From UMGS1279 sp045536815 (GTDB taxonomy: Bacteria; Bacillota; Clostridia; Oscillospirales; Acutalibacteraceae), in contig JAZSOH010000029.1 in NCBI GenBank assembly GCA_045536815.1, forward strand, positions 1-64,000: 64,000 nt of DNA, written 5' to 3'. A program made the translations under genes and the position numbers. The notes under the pieces were generated by a model. That model was not told the DNA's origin and did not search any database. It saw nothing but the letters and a program-made list of their open reading frames with translations. Shown here piece after piece: positions 16,687 through 23,212 of this stretch (positions are counted from its first letter, which is position 1; every line of letters starts with the position of its first letter).

Positions 16687-16959
16687 ATGAACAAAACAGA
16701 ATTAGTTGCAGCAATCGTTGAGAAAACTGGCGTTGCTAAGAAGGATGCTGTTTCAGTTGTTGACGCTTTCACAGAAGTTGTTACTGCTGAGCTTAAAAAC
16801 GGCGGCGACCTTCGTCTTGTTGGTTTTGGTACTTTCAAAGTAAAGGCTAGAAGCGCAAGAACAGGTATCAACCCTCAAACTAAAGAGAAGATTACAATTG
16901 CTGCTTCCAAAGCTCCCGCATTTGTAGCTAGCTCGGCTTTAAAAGCTGCTGTTAAATAA
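16687..16959 (+). CDS. hup: HU-family DNA-binding protein
   Basis: A 90-residue HU, the normal length, with MNKTELVAAI at the start, VGFGTFKVKARSARTG and the intercalating NPQT segment. It bends and compacts DNA as a dimer. ATG 16687 follows GGAGG. The gene lies between mazG and rqcP, a position typical of Clostridia. Its codon use is strongly optimised (AAG, GCT, GTT-rich), as expected for an abundant protein. The forked terminator just after it suggests that HU ends a transcript. Confidence 0.97.
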   Translation: MNKTELVAAIVEKTGVAKKDAVSVVDAFTEVVTAELKNGGDLRLVGFGTFKVKARSARTGINPQTKEKITIAASKAPAFVASSALKAAVK

Positions 16960-16971
16960 TTTATATTATTT

Positions 16972-17027
16972 AAAATTCTAAGCCGCCGTAGGTACAAGTT
17001 ACCTCTAGTGCGGCTTAGAATTTTTTT
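16972..17027 (+). terminator. Forked terminator after HU
   Basis: AAATTCTAAGCCGC (from 16972) pairs with GCGGCTTAGAATTT and is followed by a T-run. The loop itself holds a second hairpin AGGTA/TACCT, making a forked structure. Confidence 0.85.
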
Positions 17028-17039
17028 AAGGGTGTTTTT

Positions 17040-17279
17040 ATGAGATTAGATAAATATTTAAAGGTTTCCAGAATAATTAAGCGCCGTACTATCGCTAATG
17101 AAGCGTGTGATGCGGGGAGGGTAACGGTGAATGAAAAGGTTGCCCGTGCTTCTTATGATGTTAAGGTTGGGGACATAATTGAGGTTACTTTTGGCAGTAG
17201 GGTGCTAAAATTCAAGGTGGTTTCGGTTGCTGAGGTAATAAAGAAAGAAGAAGCACAGCTTATGTATGAAATGCTTTAA
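17040..17279 (+). CDS. rqcP: RqcP (YabO), S4-domain ribosome quality-control factor
   Basis: A 79-residue S4 RNA-binding protein (MRLDKYLKVSRIIKRRTIAN start), related to Hsp15. In B. subtilis RqcP binds the 50S subunit with RqcH and drives alanine tailing of stalled nascent chains. The mazG-hup-rqcP order supports the assignment. It is the only gene between the HU terminator and a second terminator at 17311, so it may be a short transcript or depend on read-through. Confidence 0.9.
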   Translation: MRLDKYLKVSRIIKRRTIANEACDAGRVTVNEKVARASYDVKVGDIIEVTFGSRVLKFKVVSVAEVIKKEEAQLMYEML

Positions 17280-17310
17280 GTTCAAACAATAATATATGGT
17301 ACAAAATTTG

Positions 17311-17340
17311 CAAGAGAAGGTTATTTCTCTTGTATTTTTT
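17311..17340 (+). terminator. Terminator after rqcP
   Basis: CAAGAGAA and TTCTCTTG (17311-17332) form an eight-pair stem followed by TATTTTTTT. The 3' arm overlaps the -35 box of the next promoter. Confidence 0.8.
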
Positions 17341-17358
17341 TGTGTTTTGTAGTATAAT
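17330..17358 (+). promoter_or_regulatory. Promoter of the M50-scpAB operon
   Basis: TTGTAT (17330-17335), 17 bases, TATAAT (17353-17358), with the GTG start 32 bases further. The -35 box lies in the rqcP terminator arm. Confidence 0.75.
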
Positions 17359-17389
17359 ATTATAGAATTTGTTTAAAGGGGGATTTTTT

Positions 17390-18043
17390 GTGATTGATAT
17401 TATAAGAAACGGTACGCTAACCGACCTTATTCTATTTTTTATTTCTTCGGTTATTGTTGTTTTTGTTAGTATGCCTATTCACGAATTTGCCCACGCTTTC
17501 ACAGCTAATAAGCTTGGCGACCCAACGGCTAAATATTCGGGACGTATCACAATAAATCCATTTGCGCATTTAGACCCTATAGGCTCGCTTTTAATTCTTC
17601 TTTTTGGTTTTGGTTGGGCAAAGCCTGTTCCGGTTAATTCTTACAATTTTAAAAAACCAAAGCGTGATATGGCAATAACAGCTGCGGCAGGGCCTATTTC
17701 GAACATAATTTTGGCTTTTGTTTTTTATTTACTTTTTAAACTGTTTGTTAGCTTTTTGCCGGATACTGAGGTTGCGGGTTATATTGCGCTAGTTTGTTTT
17801 TATGTTGTGAGTATAAACGTTAGTCTTGCCGTTTTTAATCTAATACCTATTCCTCCGCTTGATGGTTCGCGATTGCTTTCGGCCTTTTTAAGCGATAGAA
17901 AATATTATCGCTTAATGCAGTATGAAAGGTATTTCTCTTTAGCAGTGCTTTTTCTTATATTTACGGGCGTTTTAGATACACCGCTTAGTTTTTTAAGCAG
18001 TTTACTTTATGGTCTTTTTGATATATTAACATTTTGGATTTAG
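17390..18043 (+). CDS. Site-2 protease-like M50 membrane metallopeptidase
   Basis: A 217-residue polytopic membrane protein. The zinc-binding HEFAH is at 31-35, and the second metal site is PPLDGSR near residue 155. Several hydrophobic helices cover the rest. It belongs to the small FtsH-independent YwhC/Rv-type group without a PDZ domain; targets are unknown. The GTG start at 17390 has AAAGGGGG upstream. It comes 10 bases before scpA, as in many Clostridia, which says operon but not function. Confidence 0.9.
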   Translation: MIDIIRNGTLTDLILFFISSVIVVFVSMPIHEFAHAFTANKLGDPTAKYSGRITINPFAHLDPIGSLLILLFGFGWAKPVPVNSYNFKKPKRDMAITAAAGPISNIILAFVFYLLFKLFVSFLPDTEVAGYIALVCFYVVSINVSLAVFNLIPIPPLDGSRLLSAFLSDRKYYRLMQYERYFSLAVLFLIFTGVLDTPLSFLSSLLYGLFDILTFWI

Positions 18044-18053
18044 GAGTTTATAA

Positions 18054-18785
18054 ATGGAAGAATTTAAACCGCTTTCCTATAAGCTTGAGGTGTTTGAAGG
18101 GCCGCTAGACCTACTTCTTAGCCTCCTTTCAAAAAATAAACTTAATATTTATGATATTCCTCTTGCAGAACTTTTAGAGCAGTATATGGCACATATTGAC
18201 GCTATGCGCGAGAACAATATGGATGTGGCTAGTGAGTTTTTAGAGATGGCGGCGAGACTTGTTTATATGAAGACGGTTAGCCTTTTGCCTAAGCATGATG
18301 AGGTTGAAAAGCTTAAAGATGAGCTTGCAGGCGAACTTTTAGAGTATGAGCTTTGCAGACAAATGGCGGGCAAGCTAGGCACAATGACCGACGGCTTTAA
18401 CTATTTTGTGCGAGAGCCTGAGCAAATTGAAGTGGACAAGCGGTATCAACTAGTTCACGGTTCAGGGCTTTTGCTTGACGCCTACCTTTCGGCTGTTGGC
18501 AGGGGAATAAGAAAACAACCTCCGCCCACTACAGTTTTTACAAAAATTGTTGCAAAGAAAATTGTTGCCGTTTCAACCCGTATTGTTTATGTTATGCGAA
18601 AACTTTGGAGTGGCAACAAACTAAAGCTAGTTAATGTTTTTAAGGAATCGAAAAGCCGTTCTGAAATGGTTGCAACCTTTTTGGCTGTGTTAGAGCTTTG
18701 CAAATCAAACCGCGTTAAAATTGAGGGTAACGGCGAGGAAATGACCGTTAAACTAAATAAGGAGCGTAAAAAACGTGAAAATTAA
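18054..18785 (+). CDS. scpA: Segregation and condensation protein A
   Basis: A 243-residue kleisin of the SMC-ScpAB condensin. The typical N-terminal FEGPLDLLLSLLSKNKLNIYD-like segment binds SMC, and the C-terminal winged helix ends the protein. The spacing to the M50 peptidase is 10 bases, and the 3' end overlaps scpB by 11 bases, which supports coupled translation of the two partners. Confidence 0.95.
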   Translation: MEEFKPLSYKLEVFEGPLDLLLSLLSKNKLNIYDIPLAELLEQYMAHIDAMRENNMDVASEFLEMAARLVYMKTVSLLPKHDEVEKLKDELAGELLEYELCRQMAGKLGTMTDGFNYFVREPEQIEVDKRYQLVHGSGLLLDAYLSAVGRGIRKQPPPTTVFTKIVAKKIVAVSTRIVYVMRKLWSGNKLKLVNVFKESKSRSEMVATFLAVLELCKSNRVKIEGNGEEMTVKLNKERKKREN

Positions 18786-19362
18786 AGAAATGGTAGCTGC
18801 ACTTGAAGCAGTTTTGTTTGCGGGTGGCGAACCCGTTTCTATAGCAAGACTTTGTGAGGTTTTTGAGATTGATGACGAAACTCTTTCAAAGCTTGCAACC
18901 CTTTTATCAAATAAATTAGAGGATAGCGGTAGCGGAATTACCCTTTTAAGACTTGGCGATACATATCAACTTGCAAGTCGAAAGGAGTATGCCGAATATG
19001 TAAGAAGGGCTTTTGATATTAAGCGCAAAACACCCCTTTCACAAGCGGCACTTGAGGTTTTGGCGGTTATTGCTTATAACCAACCTGTAACTAAATCTTT
19101 TATTGAACAGGTTAGAGGGGTTGATTGTTCGGGTGTTGTTGCAACCTTAGTTGAAAAAGAACTTATTGAGGAAAGGGGAAGGCTTGAACTTCCCGGTAGA
19201 CCTCTTTTGTACGGGACTACTGCTAATTTTCTTCGTTCTTTTTCTATTTCATCTCTCAAAAATTTGCCAGAATTACCAAAAGACCTTATGTCTGATGCAG
19301 AACAAATGACTATTGATGATGTTTTAGAGGAAAATAATATAAGTGAAAATACTGAAGAATAA
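18775..19362 (+). CDS. scpB: Segregation and condensation protein B
   Basis: A 195-residue two-winged-helix protein that dimerises on the ScpA linker. Signature segments are ALEAVLFAGGEP at the start, ALEVLAVIAYNQPVTK, and RGLELPGRP-like GRLELPGRPLLYGTT. It starts at GTG 18775 with AAGGAG upstream inside scpA. The acidic tail after about residue 170 is not conserved in the family. Confidence 0.95.
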   Translation: MKIKEMVAALEAVLFAGGEPVSIARLCEVFEIDDETLSKLATLLSNKLEDSGSGITLLRLGDTYQLASRKEYAEYVRRAFDIKRKTPLSQAALEVLAVIAYNQPVTKSFIEQVRGVDCSGVVATLVEKELIEERGRLELPGRPLLYGTTANFLRSFSISSLKNLPELPKDLMSDAEQMTIDDVLEENNISENTEE

Positions 19363-19377
19363 AGGAGAGAAAGTTTA

Positions 19378-19764
19378 ATGTCTGAACAAAATGTTTCTTC
19401 CCTTATGGAAACAACCTTGGAAAAAATTAAAACTATGTTTGACGCTAATACAGTTATTGGCGAAAAAATTGTTTTAGACGGTGTAACCCTTATACCTGTT
19501 TCCAGAATTTCTTTTGGTTTTGCGAGTGGCGGCTCAGACCTACCTTTTAAAGCAGATAAAAATGCTTTTGCAGGCGGTGGCGGTGCAGGGGCAAGTGTTA
19601 CTCCCATTGGCTTTTTGTCGGTTAAGGACGGCGATGTTAAAATGATTTCAGCATCGCCTAGTGACACTCCGCTTTCTATAGCTATGGATTTGCTTCCTGA
19701 AGCGTTTGAAAAAATTAAAACTTTTTTCGATAATAAAAAAACCGAGGACACTGAAATTCTATAA
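19378..19764 (+). CDS. ytfJ: GerW/YtfJ-family sporulation protein
   Basis: A 128-residue protein of the GerW (YtfJ) family, needed for germinant receptor function or spore quality in B. subtilis. Family features are the N-terminal METTLEKIKTMFDANTVIGE segment, IPVSRISFGF and a glycine-rich loop AGGGGAGASV followed by P(I/V)GFL. It lies between scpB and a DD-carboxypeptidase gene, the usual clostridial arrangement. It supports a spore-forming ancestry, but alone does not prove sporulation. Confidence 0.9.
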   Translation: MSEQNVSSLMETTLEKIKTMFDANTVIGEKIVLDGVTLIPVSRISFGFASGGSDLPFKADKNAFAGGGGAGASVTPIGFLSVKDGDVKMISASPSDTPLSIAMDLLPEAFEKIKTFFDNKKTEDTEIL

Positions 19765-19824
19765 TACATTTTTATAATCTATCCCGAATAGAATTTATTA
19801 TGATTTTTTTCTTTGGGGTGGGTT

Positions 19825-20949
19825 ATGAAAAAGCTTTTTTGTATAGTGATTTCGGTTTGCCTTGTGGTTTTATTTGAAGTTTCGGTTTTTGCAGAGGAGG
19901 TTGAAACCTCGGCAAAGGCATCGGTTTTAATTTCGGCAGATACTTTGGATGTTATATATGGTGAAAATATAAATTCAAGGCTTTCAATGGCTAGTACCAC
20001 AAAAATTATGACTGCCCTTATTTTAGCCGAACAAGAAAACCTTTCAAAATCAGTTAAAATTACTAGAGAAATGGTTATGGTTGAAGGCTCTTCAATGGGG
20101 TTAAAAGTGGGGGATACCGTTACATATTTAGACCTTATTTATGGTATGCTTTTAGCTTCGGGTAATGATGCCGCAACCGCTACAGCCTACGCTTTGGGCG
20201 GCAGTCTTGATGGATTTGCCGATATGATGAATGATAAAGCTAGGCAAATAGGACTTAAAAATACAAACTTTGTAACCCCTTCGGGCCTTGATGATGATAA
20301 CCATTATTCAACCGCATACGATATGGCAATTTTAACGGCTTATGCCCTTAAAAATAGGGTTTTCAAAGAGGTTTGCTCTACTTATGTAAAGACTCTTGAA
20401 TTTGGTGGCGAAAGGCACACATATCAAAATCACAACCGCCTTTTAAAAGAACGCGATGATGTTATTGGTGTTAAAACGGGGTTTACTAAAAAGTCGGGTC
20501 GTTGCCTAGTAACTGCGGCTGAAAGAGAGGGCGTTACGCTTATTGCGGTTACCCTTTCTGATGGGAATGATTGGAACGACCATAAAAAGCTAATTGACTA
20601 CGGGTTTGAAAACGTAAAGTCGATAGATGTGGAAACTCAAATTCCGGATAGTGTTGCAGTTATCTCGGGTGATTGTGATAGAGTAAAGCTTTCTGCCACT
20701 TGCAAGAAGTTTACTGTATCTAAATCAACAAATGTAAAACTAAAAGCAAGAATTTTGCTTCCAAGCTTTATTTATTCTAGTGTCTCGGCGGGGGAAACTG
20801 TTGGTAAGATAGAATATTATTTTGGCGATAGACTAATTTATGTTAGTGATATTTTGTCGGTTGCCGATGTTTACATTAAAAATGAAAAACTACCTTTAAA
20901 GGAACGGTTTATTCAAAATTTACGAAAAATATTAAGGTTGGTAGTATGA
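19825..20949 (+). CDS. dacF: D-alanyl-D-alanine carboxypeptidase (DacF-like)
   Basis: A 374-residue low-molecular-mass penicillin-binding protein. A signal peptide occupies about residues 1-23. The active-site motifs are STTK (57-60), SGN (112-114) and KTG (217-219), with a C-terminal beta domain. It trims the terminal D-Ala of peptidoglycan pentapeptides outside the membrane. The ATG at 19825 follows GGGGTGGG. It overlaps rluB by four bases (ATGA). The context beside gerW fits a DacF-type sporulation enzyme, but vegetative use is equally possible. Confidence 0.92.
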   Translation: MKKLFCIVISVCLVVLFEVSVFAEEVETSAKASVLISADTLDVIYGENINSRLSMASTTKIMTALILAEQENLSKSVKITREMVMVEGSSMGLKVGDTVTYLDLIYGMLLASGNDAATATAYALGGSLDGFADMMNDKARQIGLKNTNFVTPSGLDDDNHYSTAYDMAILTAYALKNRVFKEVCSTYVKTLEFGGERHTYQNHNRLLKERDDVIGVKTGFTKKSGRCLVTAAEREGVTLIAVTLSDGNDWNDHKKLIDYGFENVKSIDVETQIPDSVAVISGDCDRVKLSATCKKFTVSKSTNVKLKARILLPSFIYSSVSAGETVGKIEYYFGDRLIYVSDILSVADVYIKNEKLPLKERFIQNLRKILRLVV

Positions 20950-21689
20950 AGGATAATAAAATCAGATTACAAAAATATATGTCAGAAAACGGCTTTGCCT
21001 CCAGAAGAAAATCAGAAGAGCTTATTTTGGCGGGTAAGGTTAAGGTTAATGGTCATATTGCCTCTATTGGCGATAAGGTAGACCCTGTTCGCGATAAAAT
21101 TATGGTGAGCGGAAAAAGGGTTGTAAGAAATAAAAATAAAATGTATATTATGCTACATAAACCGCGCGGCTACGTTACAACTATGAGCGATGAGCTTGGT
21201 AGAAAATGTGTTTCAGAGCTTGTTGCCGATGCGGGTGAAAGGCTTTTTCCTGTTGGCAGGCTTGACAGGAATTCCGAAGGCCTTTTACTTATGACGAATG
21301 ACGGGGATTTTGCTAATAAAATTACCCACCCGTCTAGCCACGTTAATAAGCTTTATAGAGTAACAGTCAGAGAAAAGGTTAGTGAAGAGCAGCTTATTAA
21401 AATGAGCACAGGTATAGTTTTAGATGGCAGAAAAACACTTCCTTGCGATGTTCATATTATTGATATAAGCGAGGGAAGAACAGTCCTTAGTTTTCTTATT
21501 TCAGAGGGTAGAAACAGACAAATAAGAAGAATGTGTGAAGAGGTAGGTCTTACTGTAATCCGCCTTAAGAGAACCGAAATTGCGGGTGTTAAACTTGGTA
21601 TGCTTCCTCAGGGTAAATGGCGCCCACTAAACGAAAAAGAAATGCACAGGCTTACAAATATTAGCTCTAGCAAACAAAGTGGTGAATAA
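20946..21689 (+). CDS. rluB: 23S rRNA pseudouridine synthase RluB/RsuA family
   Basis: A 247-residue enzyme with an N-terminal S4 domain (about 5-65) and the catalytic domain with the aspartate in GRLDRNSEGLL, then EGRNRQIRRM. Family members convert a uridine of 23S rRNA helix 80-90 to pseudouridine. It begins in the dacF stop codon (ATGA), so it is translationally coupled. Confidence 0.93.
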   Translation: MKDNKIRLQKYMSENGFASRRKSEELILAGKVKVNGHIASIGDKVDPVRDKIMVSGKRVVRNKNKMYIMLHKPRGYVTTMSDELGRKCVSELVADAGERLFPVGRLDRNSEGLLLMTNDGDFANKITHPSSHVNKLYRVTVREKVSEEQLIKMSTGIVLDGRKTLPCDVHIIDISEGRTVLSFLISEGRNRQIRRMCEEVGLTVIRLKRTEIAGVKLGMLPQGKWRPLNEKEMHRLTNISSSKQSGE

Positions 21690-21690
21690 A

Positions 21691-22077
21691 ATGTTACAGG
21701 TTTTGGTTTGTGATGATGAAAAAGTAGTTAAAAACCTTTTTGAACAAAATGGACTTATTTTAAACGATAATTCTTTTGCACTTAGGGCTTTAAGCGGTGA
21801 AGAAATGCTGGGGTTTTGTTTGTTTGAAATTTCGGGTGATAAAATAACTGTTCTCTGCGTAAACCCCGAAAAAGACCGACTTTTAGCTGACGGACTAATT
21901 CGCAGTACCCTTCATGTTGGCTGTGAGAGGGGAGTAACCGAAGCTTTTTATGGCGAAAAGGTTAGTGAAGAGTTGCTTTTAAAAATAGGTTTTATCGAAG
22001 AAAAGGCTAATAAAAAATTAAAACTTCAAAATCTTTACAGCGATTGCTGTAATTGTTCGTCTAAACAAAAAGGTTAA
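21691..22077 (+). CDS. Small GNAT-like protein of unknown substrate
   Basis: A 128-residue protein starting at ATG 21691, one base after rluB, with GGTG upstream. The layout resembles a short N-acetyltransferase: beta strands around MLGFCLFEIS and KITVLCVNPE, then DGLIRSTLHVGCERGVTEAF where GNATs bind acetyl-CoA. The canonical Q/RxxGxG/A loop is not clear, so activity is doubtful. The C-terminus has CCNCSSK, a small cysteine cluster. It is the last gene of the long plus-strand run before the tRNA-Gln zone. Confidence 0.6.
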   Translation: MLQVLVCDDEKVVKNLFEQNGLILNDNSFALRALSGEEMLGFCLFEISGDKITVLCVNPEKDRLLADGLIRSTLHVGCERGVTEAFYGEKVSEELLLKIGFIEEKANKKLKLQNLYSDCCNCSSKQKG

Positions 22078-22095
22078 TTTTTTTCGAAAAAACAC

Positions 22096-22123
22096 TTGAC
22101 TTTTACTTTAAAAGTGTTATACT
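22096..22123 (+). promoter_or_regulatory. tRNA-Gln promoter
   Basis: TTGACT (22096-22101), 16 bases, TATACT (22118-22123). It lies 18 bases before the mature tRNA start, as expected for a stand-alone tRNA unit. Confidence 0.8.
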
Positions 22124-22141
22124 AATATCTGTTCCTAATTT

Positions 22142-22215
22142 TGCGGAATTGTGTAAGGGTAGCACGGCAGACTCTGACTCTGTTTGTCTGGGTTCAAATC
22201 CTAGTTCCGCAGCCA
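22142..22215 (+). tRNA. tRNA-Gln(CTG)
   Basis: A 74-nt cloverleaf with CCA encoded. The acceptor TGCGGAA pairs with TTCCGCA, and U1-A72 with discriminator G73 are glutamine identity features. The anticodon stem GCAGA/TCTGT surrounds loop CTCTGAC, giving anticodon CTG. The T-loop is GGGTTCAAATCC. It stands alone with its own promoter and terminator. Confidence 0.95.
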
Positions 22216-22219
22216 AACG

Positions 22220-22250
22220 AAAATCCGTTCTCTTTTGAGGACGGATTTTT
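22220..22250 (+). terminator. Terminator of tRNA-Gln
   Basis: AAAATCCGT and ACGGATTTT form the stem around a 12-base loop, followed by T-rich DNA. A 12-base inverted copy of the 5' arm (CGAAAATCCGTT, 22218-22229) occurs at 22302-22313 inside the following repeat. Confidence 0.8.
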
Positions 22251-22267
22251 GTTTGTATTATTTATTT

Positions 22268-22364
22268 TTCAATATTCATCATTCATTATTCATTAACGAA
22301 GAACGGATTTTCGAATGAAGAACGAAGGCGCCTTCGGCTGATGAATAATGAATAATGAATAATT
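22268..22364 (+). repeat. MITE-like inverted-repeat element
   Basis: The left arm (22273-22295) is made of ATTCAT/ATTATTCATT units. The right arm (22339-22364) is made of the complementary GAATAATGAAT units, so the ends can pair. The middle holds a 14-base palindrome CGAAGGCGCCTTCG (22323-22336) and the base-exact inverse of the tRNA terminator arm (22302-22313). No reading frame is inside. Short non-coding elements of this style are common between genes in Clostridia; the copy number here cannot be judged from one window. Confidence 0.7.
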
Positions 22365-22375
22365 GGGCTTCTCAC

Positions 22376-22404
22376 TTGTGCCTTTGCCGCTTTTATGCTA
22401 TAAT
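22376..22404 (+). promoter_or_regulatory. Promoter of the orphan membrane protein
   Basis: TTGTGC (22376-22381), 17 bases, TATAAT (22399-22404). It starts 12 bases after the repeat element and 20 bases before the ATG at 22424. Confidence 0.7.
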
Positions 22405-22423
22405 ACACCCAGGCGGTGATGGT

Positions 22424-22819
22424 ATGTCGCAACTTCGTAAATTTAGAAAAAAAGCACAGAAAGAATATGATTTAAAAATTAAAAGATTAAAAGCAATTTT
22501 TTCAATATTCTTCACTGTTACAATAGTTATTTCTTTTACAATGCTAATTATTTGTGCTATCAATAATGCACCAACTCTTACAACTACTATTGTTTCAGGA
22601 AGTGCTTGGTTTATATTTGATGTTTTGTTTGCATTTGCTATAAAAAATAAGTGGTATTTTTTATTTGATGAGTGTTCTGGTGGTCTTCACTATAACTACA
22701 ATAATAACAAAACAAAAACTGAGCGAAAAAAAGATAATTGGCAAGGTAATCGCTTTAAGTTTGCAATAAGTGTGGTTATATTGTTAATACATTTGGTTTT
22801 GCTTTTTACTTTTTTATAA
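22424..22819 (+). CDS. Orphan small membrane protein
   Basis: A 131-residue protein I do not recognise. It starts with a basic segment (RKFRKKAQKEYDLKIKRLK), then has two hydrophobic stretches (about 28-52 and 60-75), a polar loop rich in Asn, Lys and Tyr, and a final membrane helix near 110-130. The ATG at 22424 has AGGCGGTGATGG upstream and a good promoter; an upstream in-frame ATG at 22355 would lie before the promoter and is rejected. It lies alone between two non-coding stretches, so it looks accessory. Function unknown. Confidence 0.75.
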   Translation: MSQLRKFRKKAQKEYDLKIKRLKAIFSIFFTVTIVISFTMLIICAINNAPTLTTTIVSGSAWFIFDVLFAFAIKNKWYFLFDECSGGLHYNYNNNKTKTERKKDNWQGNRFKFAISVVILLIHLVLLFTFL

Positions 22820-22873
22820 TATATTAAATAAAATCAAGTTTTTTATCCAGTTCTTTTTTGGTCAGTAGTCCCC

Positions 22874-22908
22874 AAAACCCCGTTCTCTTACGAGAATAGG
22901 GTTTTTTA
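22874..22908 (+). terminator. Terminator of the orphan gene
   Basis: AAAACCCCGTTCTC and GAGAATAGGGTTTT form a stem with loop TTAC, followed by TT. The run of Ts in the 3' arm serves as the U-tract. Confidence 0.75.
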
Positions 22909-22959
22909 TTGCCTTTCAACAAATTAACAAATTGTAATATTTTTTTGCCTACATTTTTA

Positions 22960-22987
22960 TTGACATTGTGACAAAAAATGATATAAT
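22960..22987 (+). promoter_or_regulatory. Promoter of the nucleobase permease leader
   Basis: TTGACA (22960-22965), 16 bases, TATAAT (22982-22987). The start point would be near 22994, giving a 219-base leader. Confidence 0.85.
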
Positions 22988-22993
22988 AATTAT

Positions 22994-23212
22994 AAAGTTG
23001 TTAACAAATTTTTAATATTTATTTTTGGCATTTATATACATGGCTGGTTTAGGTCATTTGGGTTATAAGCCATATATGTTCTGTCAACTGTGACGGAACT
23101 TTTTTTATATATAAACCGATGTTTCGGTTAATATAGTTTGACAGGTTCAAATCCTGTCACACTAAGCACTAAGGAGCTTTTAGTGTTAAAATATGAAAGG
23201 GGCCAAGTTAAA
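22994..23212 (+). promoter_or_regulatory. Long permease leader with attenuator, unassigned class
   Basis: The leader holds (i) a stem ATGGCT (23040-23045)/AGCCAT (23068-23073) with weaker outer pairing and a 22-base loop; (ii) an intrinsic terminator at 23078-23106; (iii) a hairpin AACCGA/TCGGTT (23114-23129); (iv) a T-arm-like hairpin GACAGG/CCTGTC (23139-23157). I do not recognise a purine, preQ1, xanthine or PyrR-type motif. The complete terminator ahead of the gene means that expression must need read-through or antitermination. Confidence 0.65.
23078..23106 (+). terminator. Attenuator terminator ahead of the permease
   Basis: GTTCTGTCA and TGACGGAAC (23078-23099) form nine pairs (one G-U) around ACTG, followed by seven Ts. 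It lies 113 bases before the start codon, within the leader. Confidence 0.85.

Noticed and set aside
22273..22364. CRISPR-like short repeats (ATTCATTATTCAT)
   Set aside because: The repeats are tandem units inside an inverted repeat with no spacers and no cas gene.
23138..23212. Upstream extension of the permease from a TTG
   Set aside because: It would translate the T-arm-like leader hairpin; the ATG at 23213 has a good ribosome-binding site and matches family starts.
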